Below the pieces are notes generated by a model, which saw only the letters and a list, made by a program, of their open reading frames with translations, had not been told where the DNA came from and did no database searches. DNA of 64,000 nt, taken from positions 310,001 through 374,000 of the forward strand of contig JADJFX010000035.1 in assembly GCA_016708345.1 (NCBI GenBank), given 5' to 3'. Positions 9,467 to 19,900 of the stretch are shown here, piece by piece. Position 1 is the first letter of the stretch; the number at the start of each line of letters is the position of its first letter. A program made the translations under genes and the position numbers. This DNA is from Candidatus Rhodoferax bjergmarkensis (lineage in GTDB: Bacteria; Pseudomonadota; Gammaproteobacteria; Burkholderiales; Burkholderiaceae_C).

Positions 9467-10687
9467 ATGAACACCACAGCACAAGGTATTGAGGCTCAAT
9501 CCCCCCACGTGATGAATACTTACGGCCGCTTGCCGATTGCCCTGTCCCATGGCGAGGGTTGCCGGGTGTGGGATGTGAATGGCAAATGTTATCTGGACGC
9601 ATTGGGCGGCATTGCGGTCAATACGCTGGGCCACAAGCACCCCAAGCTGGTTCCGGCGTTGCAGGATCAGATTGCCAAAATGATTCATTGCTGCAACTAC
9701 TACCACGTGCCTGAGCAGGAAGCGCTGGCCAAGAAGCTGGTTGAACTGTCGGGCTTGACGAACGTTTTTTTCTGTTCAACCGGGCTGGAGGCCAACGAGG
9801 CGGCCTTGAAACTGGCACGCAAATTTGGTCACGACAAGGGCATTGAGCGGCCGGAGATTGTGGTGTACGAGAAGGCTTTCCATGGTCGCTCCATTGCCAC
9901 CCTGAGCGCGACAGGCAACCCCAAGGTGCAAGCTGGCTTTGGCCCCCTCGTTGAAGGCTTCATCCGGGTACCCATCAATCATATTGAAAGTCTCAAGCAA
10001 GCGACCGAAGGTAACCCCAACGTTGTGGCGGTATTTTTTGAAGCCATTCAGGGCGAAGGTGGCGTCAATCCGATGCACATGGATTACTTGCGCGAAGTAC
10101 GCCAGTTGTGCGACGAACGCGACTGGTTGTTGATGATTGACGAGGTGCAGTGTGGCATGGGCCGCACCGGCAAGTGGTTTGCTCACCAATGGGCTGGCAT
10201 CAAACCCGATGTGATGCCCTTGGCCAAGGGGCTGGGCTCGGGCGTGCCGGTGGGCGCGGTCGTGGCCGGCCCCAAAGCCGCACAGATTTTTCAGCCTGGC
10301 AACCACGGCACCACTTTTGGCGGCAATCCGCTGGCCATGCGGGCAGGTGTGGAAACGATTCGAATCATGGAAGAAGATGACTTGCTGGCCAACGCCTTAC
10401 GGGTGGGCGCGCATTTGATGGCTGAGCTCAAGCAGGCACTGAGCGCTGAACTGGCTTCGCACACTGTTCGAGAAATTCGTGGCCAAGGGCTGATGCTGGG
10501 CATTGAACTGGCCCAACCCTGCGCTGCACTGGTCGGGCAATGTGCCACGCATGGCCTGCTGATCAGTGTCACCGCTGACACCGTCATCCGGCTGGTGCCC
10601 CCACTGATCATGACCGCGGCTGAGGCCGACGAAGTGGTCGCTATCTTGTGCCCACTAATCAAGCAGCACTTGCTACCAGCGAATTGA
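9467..10687 (+). CDS. argD: Acetylornithine aminotransferase
   Basis: Class III PLP aminotransferase converting N-acetylglutamate semialdehyde to N-acetylornithine in arginine synthesis. The ATG at 9467 is preceded by TAGGA and gives 406 aa, the normal size. Recognisable features: LDALGGIAVNTLGHKHP near the start, FCSTGLEANEAALKLAR, AFHGRSIATLSATG, IDEVQCGMGRTG, and PLAKGLGSGVPVGAV containing the Schiff-base lysine. ArgF follows 39 bases later, so the two are likely co-transcribed. Succinyldiaminopimelate transaminase activity, known for ArgD enzymes, cannot be judged from sequence. Confidence 0.95.
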   Translation: MNTTAQGIEAQSPHVMNTYGRLPIALSHGEGCRVWDVNGKCYLDALGGIAVNTLGHKHPKLVPALQDQIAKMIHCCNYYHVPEQEALAKKLVELSGLTNVFFCSTGLEANEAALKLARKFGHDKGIERPEIVVYEKAFHGRSIATLSATGNPKVQAGFGPLVEGFIRVPINHIESLKQATEGNPNVVAVFFEAIQGEGGVNPMHMDYLREVRQLCDERDWLLMIDEVQCGMGRTGKWFAHQWAGIKPDVMPLAKGLGSGVPVGAVVAGPKAAQIFQPGNHGTTFGGNPLAMRAGVETIRIMEEDDLLANALRVGAHLMAELKQALSAELASHTVREIRGQGLMLGIELAQPCAALVGQCATHGLLISVTADTVIRLVPPLIMTAAEADEVVAILCPLIKQHLLPAN

Positions 10688-10726
10688 TTCAACCGTTGCA
10701 TTAACCCATTGCAAACCAGTCCGCCC

Positions 10727-11638
10727 ATGAAACATTACCTGCAATTTTGCGATCTCAGTGCCGACGACTACGCCTACCTGTTCGAGCGCTCAAGCCTGAT
10801 CAAGAAAAAATTCAAGTCTTACGAAAAACACCACACGCTGGTGGACCGAACATTGGCCATGATTTTCGAAAAAGCGTCCACTCGCACACGGGTCAGCTTT
10901 GAGGCGGGCATGTACCAGATGGGCGGCAGCGTCGTGCATCTGACCACGGGCGACAGTCAGCTCGGTCGCTCTGAACCGATTGAGGACAGCGCCAAAGTCA
11001 TCAGCCGCATGGTCGATCTGGTCATGATTCGCACCTACGAGCAAACCAAAATAGAGCGTTTTGCAGAGCATTCCCGAGTGCCCGTCATCAATGGGTTGAC
11101 CAATGAATTTCATCCGTGCCAGATTTTGGCGGACATCTTTACTTATATAGAGCACCGCGGCTCGATTGCAGGCAAAACCGTCGCTTGGGTGGGCGATGGC
11201 AACAACATGGCCAACACCTGGCTTCAGGCCAGCGAAATTCTGGGCTTCAAGGTGCATGTCAGTACGCCCGGTGGGTATGAGGTAGACCAGTCCATTGCGG
11301 GCATTCGATCAGCAGAAAGTTACCAGGTGTTCGACGATCCAATGCAAGCGTGTGCGGGCGCGGATCTGGTGACCACCGATGTATGGACCAGCATGGGCTT
11401 TGAGGCCGAAAATGAAACCCGCAAAGTAGCTTTCGTTGATTGGTGCGTCGATGCTGAGATGATGCGAGCCGCCAAACCAGATGCCCTCTTCATGCACTGC
11501 CTGCCTGCGCATCGGGGTGAAGAGGTTCAAGCAGAAGTGATTGACGGACCCCAATCAGTGGTCTGGGATGAAGCCGAGAACCGCCTGCATGTTCAAAAAG
11601 CACTGATGGAATTTTTGCTTTTGGGACGCTTGGGGTAA
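10727..11638 (+). CDS. argF: Ornithine carbamoyltransferase
   Basis: Makes citrulline from ornithine and carbamoyl phosphate. The 303-aa protein has the carbamoyl-phosphate loop EKASTRTRVSFE, the HPCQ motif in NEFHPCQILAD, the GDGNNMANTW ornithine-binding region and the C-terminal MHCLPAHRGEEV loop. The ATG at 10727 fits the family start (MKHYLQF); an in-frame ATG at 10709 would add six residues. A terminator hairpin follows at 11696. Confidence 0.97.
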   Translation: MKHYLQFCDLSADDYAYLFERSSLIKKKFKSYEKHHTLVDRTLAMIFEKASTRTRVSFEAGMYQMGGSVVHLTTGDSQLGRSEPIEDSAKVISRMVDLVMIRTYEQTKIERFAEHSRVPVINGLTNEFHPCQILADIFTYIEHRGSIAGKTVAWVGDGNNMANTWLQASEILGFKVHVSTPGGYEVDQSIAGIRSAESYQVFDDPMQACAGADLVTTDVWTSMGFEAENETRKVAFVDWCVDAEMMRAAKPDALFMHCLPAHRGEEVQAEVIDGPQSVVWDEAENRLHVQKALMEFLLLGRLG

Positions 11639-11689
11639 AGAGCCCGAAAACCAGCGCATTAGTAAGCACTTCTCAATTTTTCCCCCATT

Positions 11690-11727
11690 AAAAAACCCTC
11701 AGGTGTGACTCACCGTGAGGGCTTTAT
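11690..11727. terminator. Bidirectional rho-independent terminator
   Basis: Stem CCCTCA-GGTG / CACC-g-TGAGGG (11696-11721) is flanked by six As on the left and CTTTATAAAA on the right. It can therefore end transcription of argF from the left and of the convergent substrate-binding protein gene from the right. Confidence 0.8.
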
Positions 11728-11796
11728 AAAAAATGCTCGGGTGAATCAAATCATCAGGAAAGACTCACCGTTTTCATCCGCATTATTGAAGGAAAC

Positions 11797-12987
11797 TTAC
11801 TTCTTTGCTGAGGCAGCTGCAACGGGGGCAGAAACGGCAACAGCTGGAGCAGGTGCGGAAACAACAGTGGCTGGTTTGGCAACAGGTGCTGCCGGTTTTT
11901 CCACTACAGCCTTTTTATCCGCATTAATCTCCCACAAACCATCGCTGCGAACCGTCTTTTTATCAGCCATAGACGCAGGAAGAGTCATCTTGAGCTCAGC
12001 CAAGCGCTCTGGATTGACAAGCACGATCGGTTTTTTCTGCTTCAAAATGGGCAACAAATCTGGTTTTTTGCGTAACTTGAGAATTTTGATGGCTTGTTGG
12101 GCCGACAGGCCACCCACCACCTCAAAGTCAGCACCGATGTAAACAGACGCACCAGGAACTGGCATCATGGCGAATGAAACCACCGGCACCTTGTATTCAG
12201 AACCAAACTCTGACAAATCCAATGTGGGTTCGTATTTGCGCAAACCATAATATGTGTCGAGCGGCACTGCAAACATCTGCACGCCCCTGCCTTCTTCATA
12301 CAAGGATTTCAGCGCTGGAATGATGCTGTCCTTCTTGTCAACTTCTTGCGACGAAACACTGATTGCGAATTCCCTGGCGCTTGCTCTGGTGTTCTCCACA
12401 TGGGCCGTACCATTCACGTCATCCGTATGAACCATGCCGATACTGCTGATAGCGGGGAAAACCTGCTTCATGATCTTCACCGACTCGGCCATGTCCATGT
12501 ACAGCGTGGCACCGGTAACGCCAGGCCCTCCATCTGTAAGTGATGTGCAATCTGCATCCAGCGGATCTGCCACGGCCGTGAACACCACTGGGATGCGTGC
12601 GACGCTAAGAATGGTACGGGAGTATTTTGTGGCTGCAGTGCCAAGGGTCAATACCAGATCAGGCTTGGCTCTGGCAATACGCTCGGCTTCTTGCTTGATG
12701 CGAAGCACCACACCCATCTTGTCCCAGAACCCTCCGTTTTCAACGTCAAAGTCAAGTTTGACGCGATTGATTTCGAGGTTTTTTCCAAGAATGATGTCAT
12801 TGGCTTTGAGCGTTTTCAGAAAACCGTCCAAAGATTTTTGATAAGGCTCAATGTCCGTTACCTGAAGAACTTCAATTCTCATGGTTCGGGGAGCGTCCAT
12901 CAAGTCGGACGACATGGCCTCCAGTGCCCGACTGGGAGAAGCACACACAATCAGTGCGCAGGCAAATATTTTCAGCAGATTTTTCAT
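11797..12987 (-). CDS. ABC transporter substrate-binding protein, TrpX/PF04392-like
   Basis: Predicted periplasmic binding protein of 396 aa. The ATG at 12987 opens a signal peptide (MKNLLKIFACALIVCASPSRA). The body has the two-lobe features of the PF04392 family: LVLTLGTAATKYSRTIL, IPVVFTAVADPLDADC, GVTGATLYMDMAESVKIMKQ, IGMVHTDDVNG and FGSEYKVPVVSFAMMPVPGA. Known relatives bind tryptophan or similar small solutes; the ligand here is unknown. About 45 Ala/Val/Pro/Lys-rich residues at the C-terminus form an unusual low-complexity tail. No permease or ATPase gene is adjacent, so it is an orphan or uses a transporter encoded elsewhere. Confidence 0.75.
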   Translation of the reverse strand: MKNLLKIFACALIVCASPSRALEAMSSDLMDAPRTMRIEVLQVTDIEPYQKSLDGFLKTLKANDIILGKNLEINRVKLDFDVENGGFWDKMGVVLRIKQEAERIARAKPDLVLTLGTAATKYSRTILSVARIPVVFTAVADPLDADCTSLTDGGPGVTGATLYMDMAESVKIMKQVFPAISSIGMVHTDDVNGTAHVENTRASAREFAISVSSQEVDKKDSIIPALKSLYEEGRGVQMFAVPLDTYYGLRKYEPTLDLSEFGSEYKVPVVSFAMMPVPGASVYIGADFEVVGGLSAQQAIKILKLRKKPDLLPILKQKKPIVLVNPERLAELKMTLPASMADKKTVRSDGLWEINADKKAVVEKPAAPVAKPATVVSAPAPAVAVSAPVAAASAKK

Positions 12988-13207
12988 TTTTACTTTATTA
13001 ATCAATAAGACATAACCGACAACACCAAACAACCATTCATGCAGATGAACTCAAGCCAAGCTGAGTCACTCCGCCACCTTCAAATAAAGTCGCAAAAGCA
13101 ACCTTGGAACGAATGGCACTGTCAATCGACTCTTGTTGAATTAATATCCACAGGAAAATTCCAAGCATATCAGATCAGGGCGATTTTCCCCTACAAAAAC
13201 CGATATT

Positions 13208-13768
13208 TCAATCATCTGAACTGGCCTGATTCCCCGCAAAAAGCACGTCGGTAAAGCCAAACCGAGTGAAGTCACGCACCCGCATGGGGTACAGCTTGCC
13301 AACCAAGTGATCACACTCATGCTGCACCACGCGGGCATGAAACCCGTCCACTGTGCGGTCGATTGGGTCGCCAAATTGGTCAAAACCGGTGTAGCGGATG
13401 CGTGCAAAACGCGGCACCACGCCGCGCAGCCCTGGCACCGACAGGCAACCTTCCCAGTCTTCAACTTCGGCAAATGTCGCATTATTTTCGGAGTCACTCA
13501 GCGGTGTAATCACCGAATTGATCAGCACGGTTTGAGGCACTCTGGGCGCATCCGGATAACGCGGATTGCGTGCATTGCTACCAAAAATCACCAACTGCAG
13601 GTCAACGCCGATCTGCGGTGCCGCCAGACCGGCCCCTTCAGCGGCCAGCATGGTGTCTAACATATCCGATATCAGCAGGTGCAACGTATCCGAGTCAAAT
13701 TGGGTCACTGGCTGAGCCATGCGCAATAAACGCGGATCGCCCATTTTGAGAATTTCACGCACTGCCAT
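13208..13768 (-). CDS. def: Peptide deformylase
   Basis: Removes the formyl group from nascent proteins. At 186 aa it carries all three motifs: GAGLAAPQIG (residues 45-54), EGCLS (106-110, metal-binding Cys108) and HECDH (150-154). Its start overlaps the 3' end of ligA by 14 bases, suggesting translational coupling at the end of the smc-zipA-ligA run. The C-terminal extension after the HECDH helix is typical of betaproteobacterial Def. Confidence 0.96.
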   Translation of the reverse strand: MAVREILKMGDPRLLRMAQPVTQFDSDTLHLLISDMLDTMLAAEGAGLAAPQIGVDLQLVIFGSNARNPRYPDAPRVPQTVLINSVITPLSDSENNATFAEVEDWEGCLSVPGLRGVVPRFARIRYTGFDQFGDPIDRTVDGFHARVVQHECDHLVGKLYPMRVRDFTRFGFTDVLFAGNQASSDD

Positions 13769-15848
13769 TGAGTAACTCCTTCAAACCTGTTTCATCCAGC
13801 ACGGCCACGCCCAGCTCTTGTGCTTTGTCCAGCTTGCTGCCCGCCTCCGTGCCCGCCACCACAAAACTGGTTTTCTTGCTGACCGAACCGGCCACCTTGC
13901 CACCCGCAGCTTCGATCAGGTCTTTGGCCTCATCACGACTCAGGGTTGGCAAGGTACCGGTGAGCACAAAGGTCTTGCCAGTCAGCAGCTTGGGCGTAAC
14001 GGCTGCGGGCGCGCCCTCCTCCCAGCTCAGCCCACAAGCGCGCAACTGGTCCACCACTTCGCGGTTATGCGGCTGATCGAAAAAGGTGCGGATGCTCTGG
14101 GCCACGATGGGGCCCACATCACCAACCTGCAACAACTGCTCCACACTGGCGTCCATGATGGCATCCATCGTGCCAAAGTGACGCGCCAGCGCCTTGGCGG
14201 TGGCCTCGCCCACATGGCGGATGCCCAGTCCAAACAAAAAGCGCGGCAGCGTGGTTTGTTTGGATTTTTCCAGCGCTTCGACGATATTTTGGGCCGACTT
14301 GTCCGCCATGCGGTCCAGATTGGCCAGTGAACTCAAGCCCAGCCGGTACAAATCAGGCAGGGTGCGGATGTTGTTGCTGTCCACCAATTGATCCACCAGC
14401 TTGTCACCCAGCCCTTCAACCTCAACCGCGCGGCGCTGGGCAAAATGCAAAATCGCTTGCTTGCGCTGAGCGCTACAGAACAAGCCGCCGGTGCAGCGGT
14501 AGTCCGCTTCGCCTTCTTCCCGCACAGCCGCGCTGGCGCAGACCGGACACTGACGCGGCATGGTGAACTCTTGGGCATCGGGCGGGCGCCTGTCGGGCAG
14601 CACCGCCACCACCTCGGGAATTACATCACCGGCACGGCGCACGATCACGGTGTCTCCCAGGCGCACATCCTTGCGCCGCGCTTCATCCTCGTTGTGTAGC
14701 GTGGCATTGGTAACGGTCACACCGCCGACAAAAACCGGGGCCAGTTTGGCCACCGGCGTGAGTTTGCCGGTGCGCCCCACCTGCACTTCAATGCCAAGCA
14801 CCGTGGTCAACTGCTCTTGGGCCGGGAACTTGTGCGCCACCGCCCAGCGTGGCTCACGGGTCACAAAACCCATACGCCGCTGCAGCGCCAGACTGTTGAC
14901 CTTGTAAACCACGCCATCAATGTCAAAACCCAGGCTGTCACGCTGCTCACCAATCGACTTGTAATACGCTACCAATTCAGTAGCACCTTGCGCAATACCT
15001 ACAAGCGCTGAGACCGGAAAACCCCAATTTTTCAGGGCCTGCAGCATTTCATAATGGGTGTCAAACGCCGGCCCGCCCGACTGCACCGGCGAGATCTCGC
15101 CCAGACCGTAAGCGAAAAAACTCAAGGGACGCTGGGCCGCAATGGCAGGGTCCAGCTGGCGCACAGCACCTGCGGCGGCGTTACGGGTGTTGACAAACGT
15201 TTTTTGCCCTTTCTCGCGCTGTTTCTCGTTCAAGGCGTCAAAGTCATCGCGGCGCATGTAGACCTCGCCCCGAACTTCCAGCACCTGCGGTACCGAATAT
15301 TGCCCCCCGGCCGACGCAAGCAAGCGCAAAGGAATTTGGCCAATGGTGCGAATATTCTGGGTTACGTCTTCACCCATTTCACCATCACCCCGGGTGGCGG
15401 CCTGCACCAGCACACCGTGCTCGTAGCGCAGACTCATGGCCAAACCGTCAAACTTGGGTTCCGCCACATACTCCACCGCAGGCGCAGTCTCCTCAAGACC
15501 CAGCTCCCGACGCACGCGGGCATCAAAATTCTGGGCACCCGACGCCTCGGTATCGGTCTCGGTGCGAATGCTCAGCATCGGTACCGTGTGGCGCACACTG
15601 ACAAACTGATCCAGCGCACGCCCGCCAACACGCTGGGTCGGGGAATCCGGCGTCACCAGCTCGGGATACTGCGCCTCCAGCGCCTGCAATTGCTGAAACA
15701 AGTGGTCGTATTCGGCATCGGGAATGCTGGGATCGTCCAGCACGTAATAACGATGGGCATGCGCCTGCAGGTCAAGCCGCAGCGCCTGCATGCGAGCAGC
15801 ATCGAGCGGCTGCGCTGGCAAAGCAAACAAATCCTGCGTAACCATCAT
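13755..15848 (-). CDS. ligA: NAD-dependent DNA ligase
   Basis: Seals nicks during replication and repair. Domains in order: Ia helix with HRYYVLDDPSIPDAEYDHL, adenylation domain with KFDG (catalytic Lys near residue 132), OB fold (GRTGKLTPVAKLAPV), four-Cys zinc finger (CPVC, then C and C downstream), helix-hairpin-helix repeats and a C-terminal BRCT domain (LLTGKTFVLTGTLP). The start is ambiguous: ATG at 15848 or 15845, or TTG at 15860; none has a clear ribosome site and the gene begins about 20 bases after zipA. Residues VGIAQGATELVAYY in the adenylation domain derive from a decayed family A repeat. Confidence 0.96.
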   Translation of the reverse strand: MMVTQDLFALPAQPLDAARMQALRLDLQAHAHRYYVLDDPSIPDAEYDHLFQQLQALEAQYPELVTPDSPTQRVGGRALDQFVSVRHTVPMLSIRTETDTEASGAQNFDARVRRELGLEETAPAVEYVAEPKFDGLAMSLRYEHGVLVQAATRGDGEMGEDVTQNIRTIGQIPLRLLASAGGQYSVPQVLEVRGEVYMRRDDFDALNEKQREKGQKTFVNTRNAAAGAVRQLDPAIAAQRPLSFFAYGLGEISPVQSGGPAFDTHYEMLQALKNWGFPVSALVGIAQGATELVAYYKSIGEQRDSLGFDIDGVVYKVNSLALQRRMGFVTREPRWAVAHKFPAQEQLTTVLGIEVQVGRTGKLTPVAKLAPVFVGGVTVTNATLHNEDEARRKDVRLGDTVIVRRAGDVIPEVVAVLPDRRPPDAQEFTMPRQCPVCASAAVREEGEADYRCTGGLFCSAQRKQAILHFAQRRAVEVEGLGDKLVDQLVDSNNIRTLPDLYRLGLSSLANLDRMADKSAQNIVEALEKSKQTTLPRFLFGLGIRHVGEATAKALARHFGTMDAIMDASVEQLLQVGDVGPIVAQSIRTFFDQPHNREVVDQLRACGLSWEEGAPAAVTPKLLTGKTFVLTGTLPTLSRDEAKDLIEAAGGKVAGSVSKKTSFVVAGTEAGSKLDKAQELGVAVLDETGLKELLNGSA
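14968..15009. repeat. Family A repeat, copy 3 (degenerate), inside ligA
   Basis: GCTACCAATTCAGTAGC followed by ACCTTGCGCAATACCTACAAGCGCT. This keeps the paired GCTA/TAGC ends and the TTGCGCA block of the better copies. It is read in frame in ligA as GIAQGATELVA, compare VERAQAATELIA in pgeF. Confidence 0.6.
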
Positions 15849-15868
15849 GTGGCTGAACAACCCAAAAC

Positions 15869-16915
15869 TCAGGAAAACAAGCGCCGCGCCAGCGCGGAAC
15901 CCGCCGAAATATCGCGCTGGTCCAAGGTGTCATACAAATGCTGCAACTCCTCACCGATGACATCCATGGCCTCGATAGGCAGCGGCAAGCCGTTGTCATC
16001 GGTCACCACACCATCCATGCTGTCAGCCAGAGACATGGCTGCCTCACGCATGCGCTCAAAAGCGCGCTCCCCGCGGTCAACCTGAGCAACATCCAGACTG
16101 ATGGCCAGCTCGCGAATGGCTGACTGTGCAGGATCCTCGGCCATGGCCGCCTGGGTGTCAAAACTCAGGCCCAAAACAGGCGGCAAACCAGCCACGCTGG
16201 CTGGCAACACCATGCGCCCAGGAATCGCACCCGCCACAAACCCGACGCGTGCTGCATTTTGTTGCACGTAGCCCGGACTCCAGGCCGCATTGCGGGCCCG
16301 CACGACAAAACCAAGTTGTGCATCATGATCCCCGGCAAACTGATCGAGCTCACGGGCGCGGGCGACCTCCTCACGCATATCCGGAAAATCAGGCGCACCG
16401 TTGATGGCATCACAAAAGGCTTGCGTTTTCATGACGAACTCAGAATATTCAATGTCATTGAGCGGGCCAGAACGGTTTGCCAGCTGAACACCTGCCTGCA
16501 GCTTGGCGTAGCGCTGCCCTGCATGCGGTGTTTCCCAGCGCCCGGTGGTTTCTTGAAAGCCTTCAATTGAAAATAATTTGCTTCCCACCCGCCGTGTGGC
16601 GGGCATGGCAGCCAGTGCGGCGTCGCCCCACACCGGATTTTCTAGCGCAATGGGTGCAAGCACATCAATCAAGGGGTCAATGCAGGAGTTTTTTTCTATT
16701 GGAACCAAAGGAAACTTGGCGACATCAAATGCAGCCGCATCCAGTTCAGGTTCAATCCCCTGACCCAACTGGGGCTCGGAACCAGGGTTTGCCACCGGCA
16801 CGGGTGGAACAGCCTGCCGGGGCAGGTTTTTGCGCGAAGACCAAGCCCCATGCAAAACCATGATCACCAGAACCAAGGCACCCGCCAGCGCCAAGCCAAT
16901 TTGCAGATTACCCAT
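15869..16915 (-). CDS. zipA: Cell division protein ZipA-like (FtsZ-binding)
   Basis: Predicted inner-membrane divisome protein of 348 aa. The ATG at 16915 lies two bases after the smc stop and starts an N-out membrane anchor (MGNLQIGLALAGALVLVIMVL) followed by basic residues. A Pro-rich linker leads to a C-terminal ZipA_C-like domain from about residue 200 (GPLNDIEYSEFVMKTQAFCD ... LGLSFDTQAAM). Position between smc and ligA is the conserved betaproteobacterial arrangement and supports the call. Sequence similarity in this domain is typically low, so the name rests on layout plus context. Confidence 0.8.
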   Translation of the reverse strand: MGNLQIGLALAGALVLVIMVLHGAWSSRKNLPRQAVPPVPVANPGSEPQLGQGIEPELDAAAFDVAKFPLVPIEKNSCIDPLIDVLAPIALENPVWGDAALAAMPATRRVGSKLFSIEGFQETTGRWETPHAGQRYAKLQAGVQLANRSGPLNDIEYSEFVMKTQAFCDAINGAPDFPDMREEVARARELDQFAGDHDAQLGFVVRARNAAWSPGYVQQNAARVGFVAGAIPGRMVLPASVAGLPPVLGLSFDTQAAMAEDPAQSAIRELAISLDVAQVDRGERAFERMREAAMSLADSMDGVVTDDNGLPLPIEAMDVIGEELQHLYDTLDQRDISAGSALARRLFS

Positions 16916-16917
16916 AA

Positions 16918-19900
16918 TCAAAACGCCTCCGCCATTGAAACCGCCGCGTCCATGTCCACAGCCACAATGCGCGACACACCCTGCTCCTGCATGGTCACGC
17001 CGATCAATTGTTTCGCCATTTCCATGGCAATCTTGTTGTGGCTGATAAATAAAAATTGAGTTTGCTGGCTCATGCTGGACACCAATTTGGCATAACGCTC
17101 GGTATTGGCATCGTCCAGCGGAGCGTCCACCTCGTCGAGCAAACAAAAAGGTGCCGGGTTGAGCTGAAAAATCGCAAACACCAGCGCAATCGCGGTCAGT
17201 GCTTTTTCGCCACCCGACAGCAAATGAATCGTCTGGTTTTTCTTGCCCGGTGGCTGGGCAATCACCTGCACGCCGGAGTCCAGAATTTCTTCCCCGGTGA
17301 TCACCAGCCTGGCATTGCCGCCACCAAACAGTTCGGGGAACATACGCCCAAAATGCTCGTTGACCGAATTGAAGGTGCCCGACAGCAGTTCGCGGGTTTC
17401 CGCATCAATCTTCTTGATGGCATCTTCCAGCGTGGTCATGGCTTCCACCAGATCGGCCATCTGGGCATCCAGAAACTGCTTGCGCTGCCCGGCAAGCTCA
17501 AGCTCCTCCAGCGCCGCCAGATTGACAGCCCCCAGCGCAGCAATTTCACGGTTGAGGCGGTCAATCTCGGTTTGCATGCCGCCCAAACGCACATTGCCTT
17601 CTTCAATCGACTTGGCCACCAAGTCCAGGTCGGCCCCCGCCTCTGTCAGCAATTGGGCGAATTGTTCATAGCCCAGGCGCGCGGCTTGTTCCTTGAGCTG
17701 GAATTCGGTGATGCGCTGACGCAAGGGGTCCAGTTCGCGCTCCAGTTGCATCCGGCGCTCATCGCTGGCGCGCAGCTTGGCGGTCAGGTCGTCGTACTCG
17801 CTGCGCTTGAGCCCCAGCGCTTTCTCGCGATCGAGTTTGACGGCCAGCGCATTTTGCAAACCGCCTTGGGCTGCAGCATCGTTGAGCCGCTCCAACTCTG
17901 CATGGGCTCTTTGCTCTTCCCCGCTTATGGAAAGGGCCTGTTGTGCTGCAGTTTCGATAGCACGTGACAACTCCGCCTTGCGCGCATCGAGACTGCGCAT
18001 GGAAAAAACCGCCTCTTGCGCCTGGCGTTCCAGGCTGCGCTGCTGCTCCCGGCACTCGCTCAGTTTGCGCTCGGCAGCCATCACGCGCTCGTCCAGCTGG
18101 GCGTGGCGCTCCTGGGTGTCGGCGAGTTGCATGTCCAATTCTTCAAAACGACCCTCAGATGTCGCGCGGCGCTCTGCCAAATCATCCAGCTGGCCATCCA
18201 CCTCGGCCAAGTCGCCGGCAATTTGCGCACTGCGAGTCCGGGTTTGCTCGGCCAGCTGCGACAGGCGCAAGGTCTCGACCTGCAATTCATGAGCCCGGCT
18301 TTGGCACTCGGACGCCTCGCGGCGCACACCCACCAAACGCTGCGAGGCATCGGCATAAGCGGCCTCCGCGCGCACCAGCGCCACGCGGGATTCGTCGCTG
18401 ATCAAAGTCTGGGCGCGCAGCTGCTTCTCCAGATTTTCAATTTCCTGGGCGCGTGCCAGCAAACCGGCCTGTTCCGAGTCCTGCGCGTAAAAACTCACGC
18501 TGTAGGTGCTGACAGCGTGGCCGGCTTTGACAAAAATCATCTGTCCCGGCTGCAGCTTGTCACGGTTGGCCAAGGCGTCTTCAAAACTCGGCGCGGTGAA
18601 ACAGCCTTGCAGCCAATCGGCCAGCACCGCTTTTTGACCGGCATCGTTGATCCGCAGCAAATCGTACAGGCGTGGCAAAGCAGCGCCAGCTTGCGGAAAC
18701 GCCGCCAGCGGCGGGCTGAAAAACGCCAATTTGGCGGGCGGCGCATCACTGCCAAAGGCGCGCACCATCTCCAGCCGGGACACTTCGAGCGCGCCCAAGC
18801 GCTCGCGCAGCGCCCCTTCCAGCGCGTTTTCCCACCCCTGTTCAATGTGAATACGGCTCCACAAGCCCTGCAGGCTGTCCAGCCCATGTTTGGCCAGCCA
18901 GGGCTGCAATTTGCCGTCGGTCTTGACCTTCTCCTGCAAGGCTTTGAGCGCTTCCATGCGGGCGGACAAATCGGACTTGCGGGCGGCTTCGGTATTGACC
19001 GTCTGTTGTTGCTGACGCCGGTGGTCGTCGAGTTGCGGCACGGTTTCCTGCAACTCATGCAAACGGGCCTCGGCCACGCTGGCGGCCTCCTGTGCCTGCG
19101 CCAGCTGACTTTGCAGATTTAACAAGCGGGTTTCATCGGGGGCAGCCAGTGCGTTGCGATCGGCGCTCAGTCGCTCACGGCGAACGGTGAGCTGGCGCGA
19201 TTGCTCTTCAATGCTGCGCTGGTCCGCTGCCAGCACCTGAATTTGCTGCTGCACCTGGGCCACACTGGCCCGCTGCTCGTTGGCGGCTTTTTGGGCCAGC
19301 CGCAAAGCCTCTTCCAGATCGGGCAACAGCTGCGCCTGATCCTCCACCTGTGCCGCCAGCAGTTCGGTTTTTTCTTCGCCGACCATCGCCAGCTCTTGCA
19401 GGTTTTCAATTTCGGCCTGAGCATCGTCGCGCCGGGTGGCCCATTGGGCGGTTTGCTCCTTGAGCGTGATGAGGCGCTGCTCTACCCGCTGGCGGCCTTC
19501 CACCACAAAGCGAATCTCAGCCTCCAGCCGCCCGACCTCGGTGCTGGCTTCGTACAACAGGCCCTGGGCCTGGTTGACCTGGTCACCGGCCGCGTAATGG
19601 GCTTGGCGCACGGTTTCCAGCTCGGCCTCAATGTGGCGCAGGTCCGCCACCCGGCTCTCCAGCGCCACGACGGCACCTTGCGCGTCGGCCTTGACCTTGG
19701 CCTGATCCAGCTCGGACTCGCCGCGCTTGAGAAACCAGAGCTGGTGTTGCTTGAGCGTGACGTTGGCAGACAAGGCGTTGTATTTGCGTGCCACCTCTGC
19801 CTGCTTTTCCAACTTTTCCAGATTGGCACCCAGCTCACGCAGAATGTCTTCAACCCGCGTCAGGTTTTCGCGGGTGTCGTTGAGGCGGTTTTCAGTCTCC

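Noticed and set aside
10630..10680. Possible family A copy at the 3' end of argD (GCTATCTTGTG ... CTACCAGC)
   Set aside because: Only short end blocks match and the internal order is lost; not distinguishable from chance.
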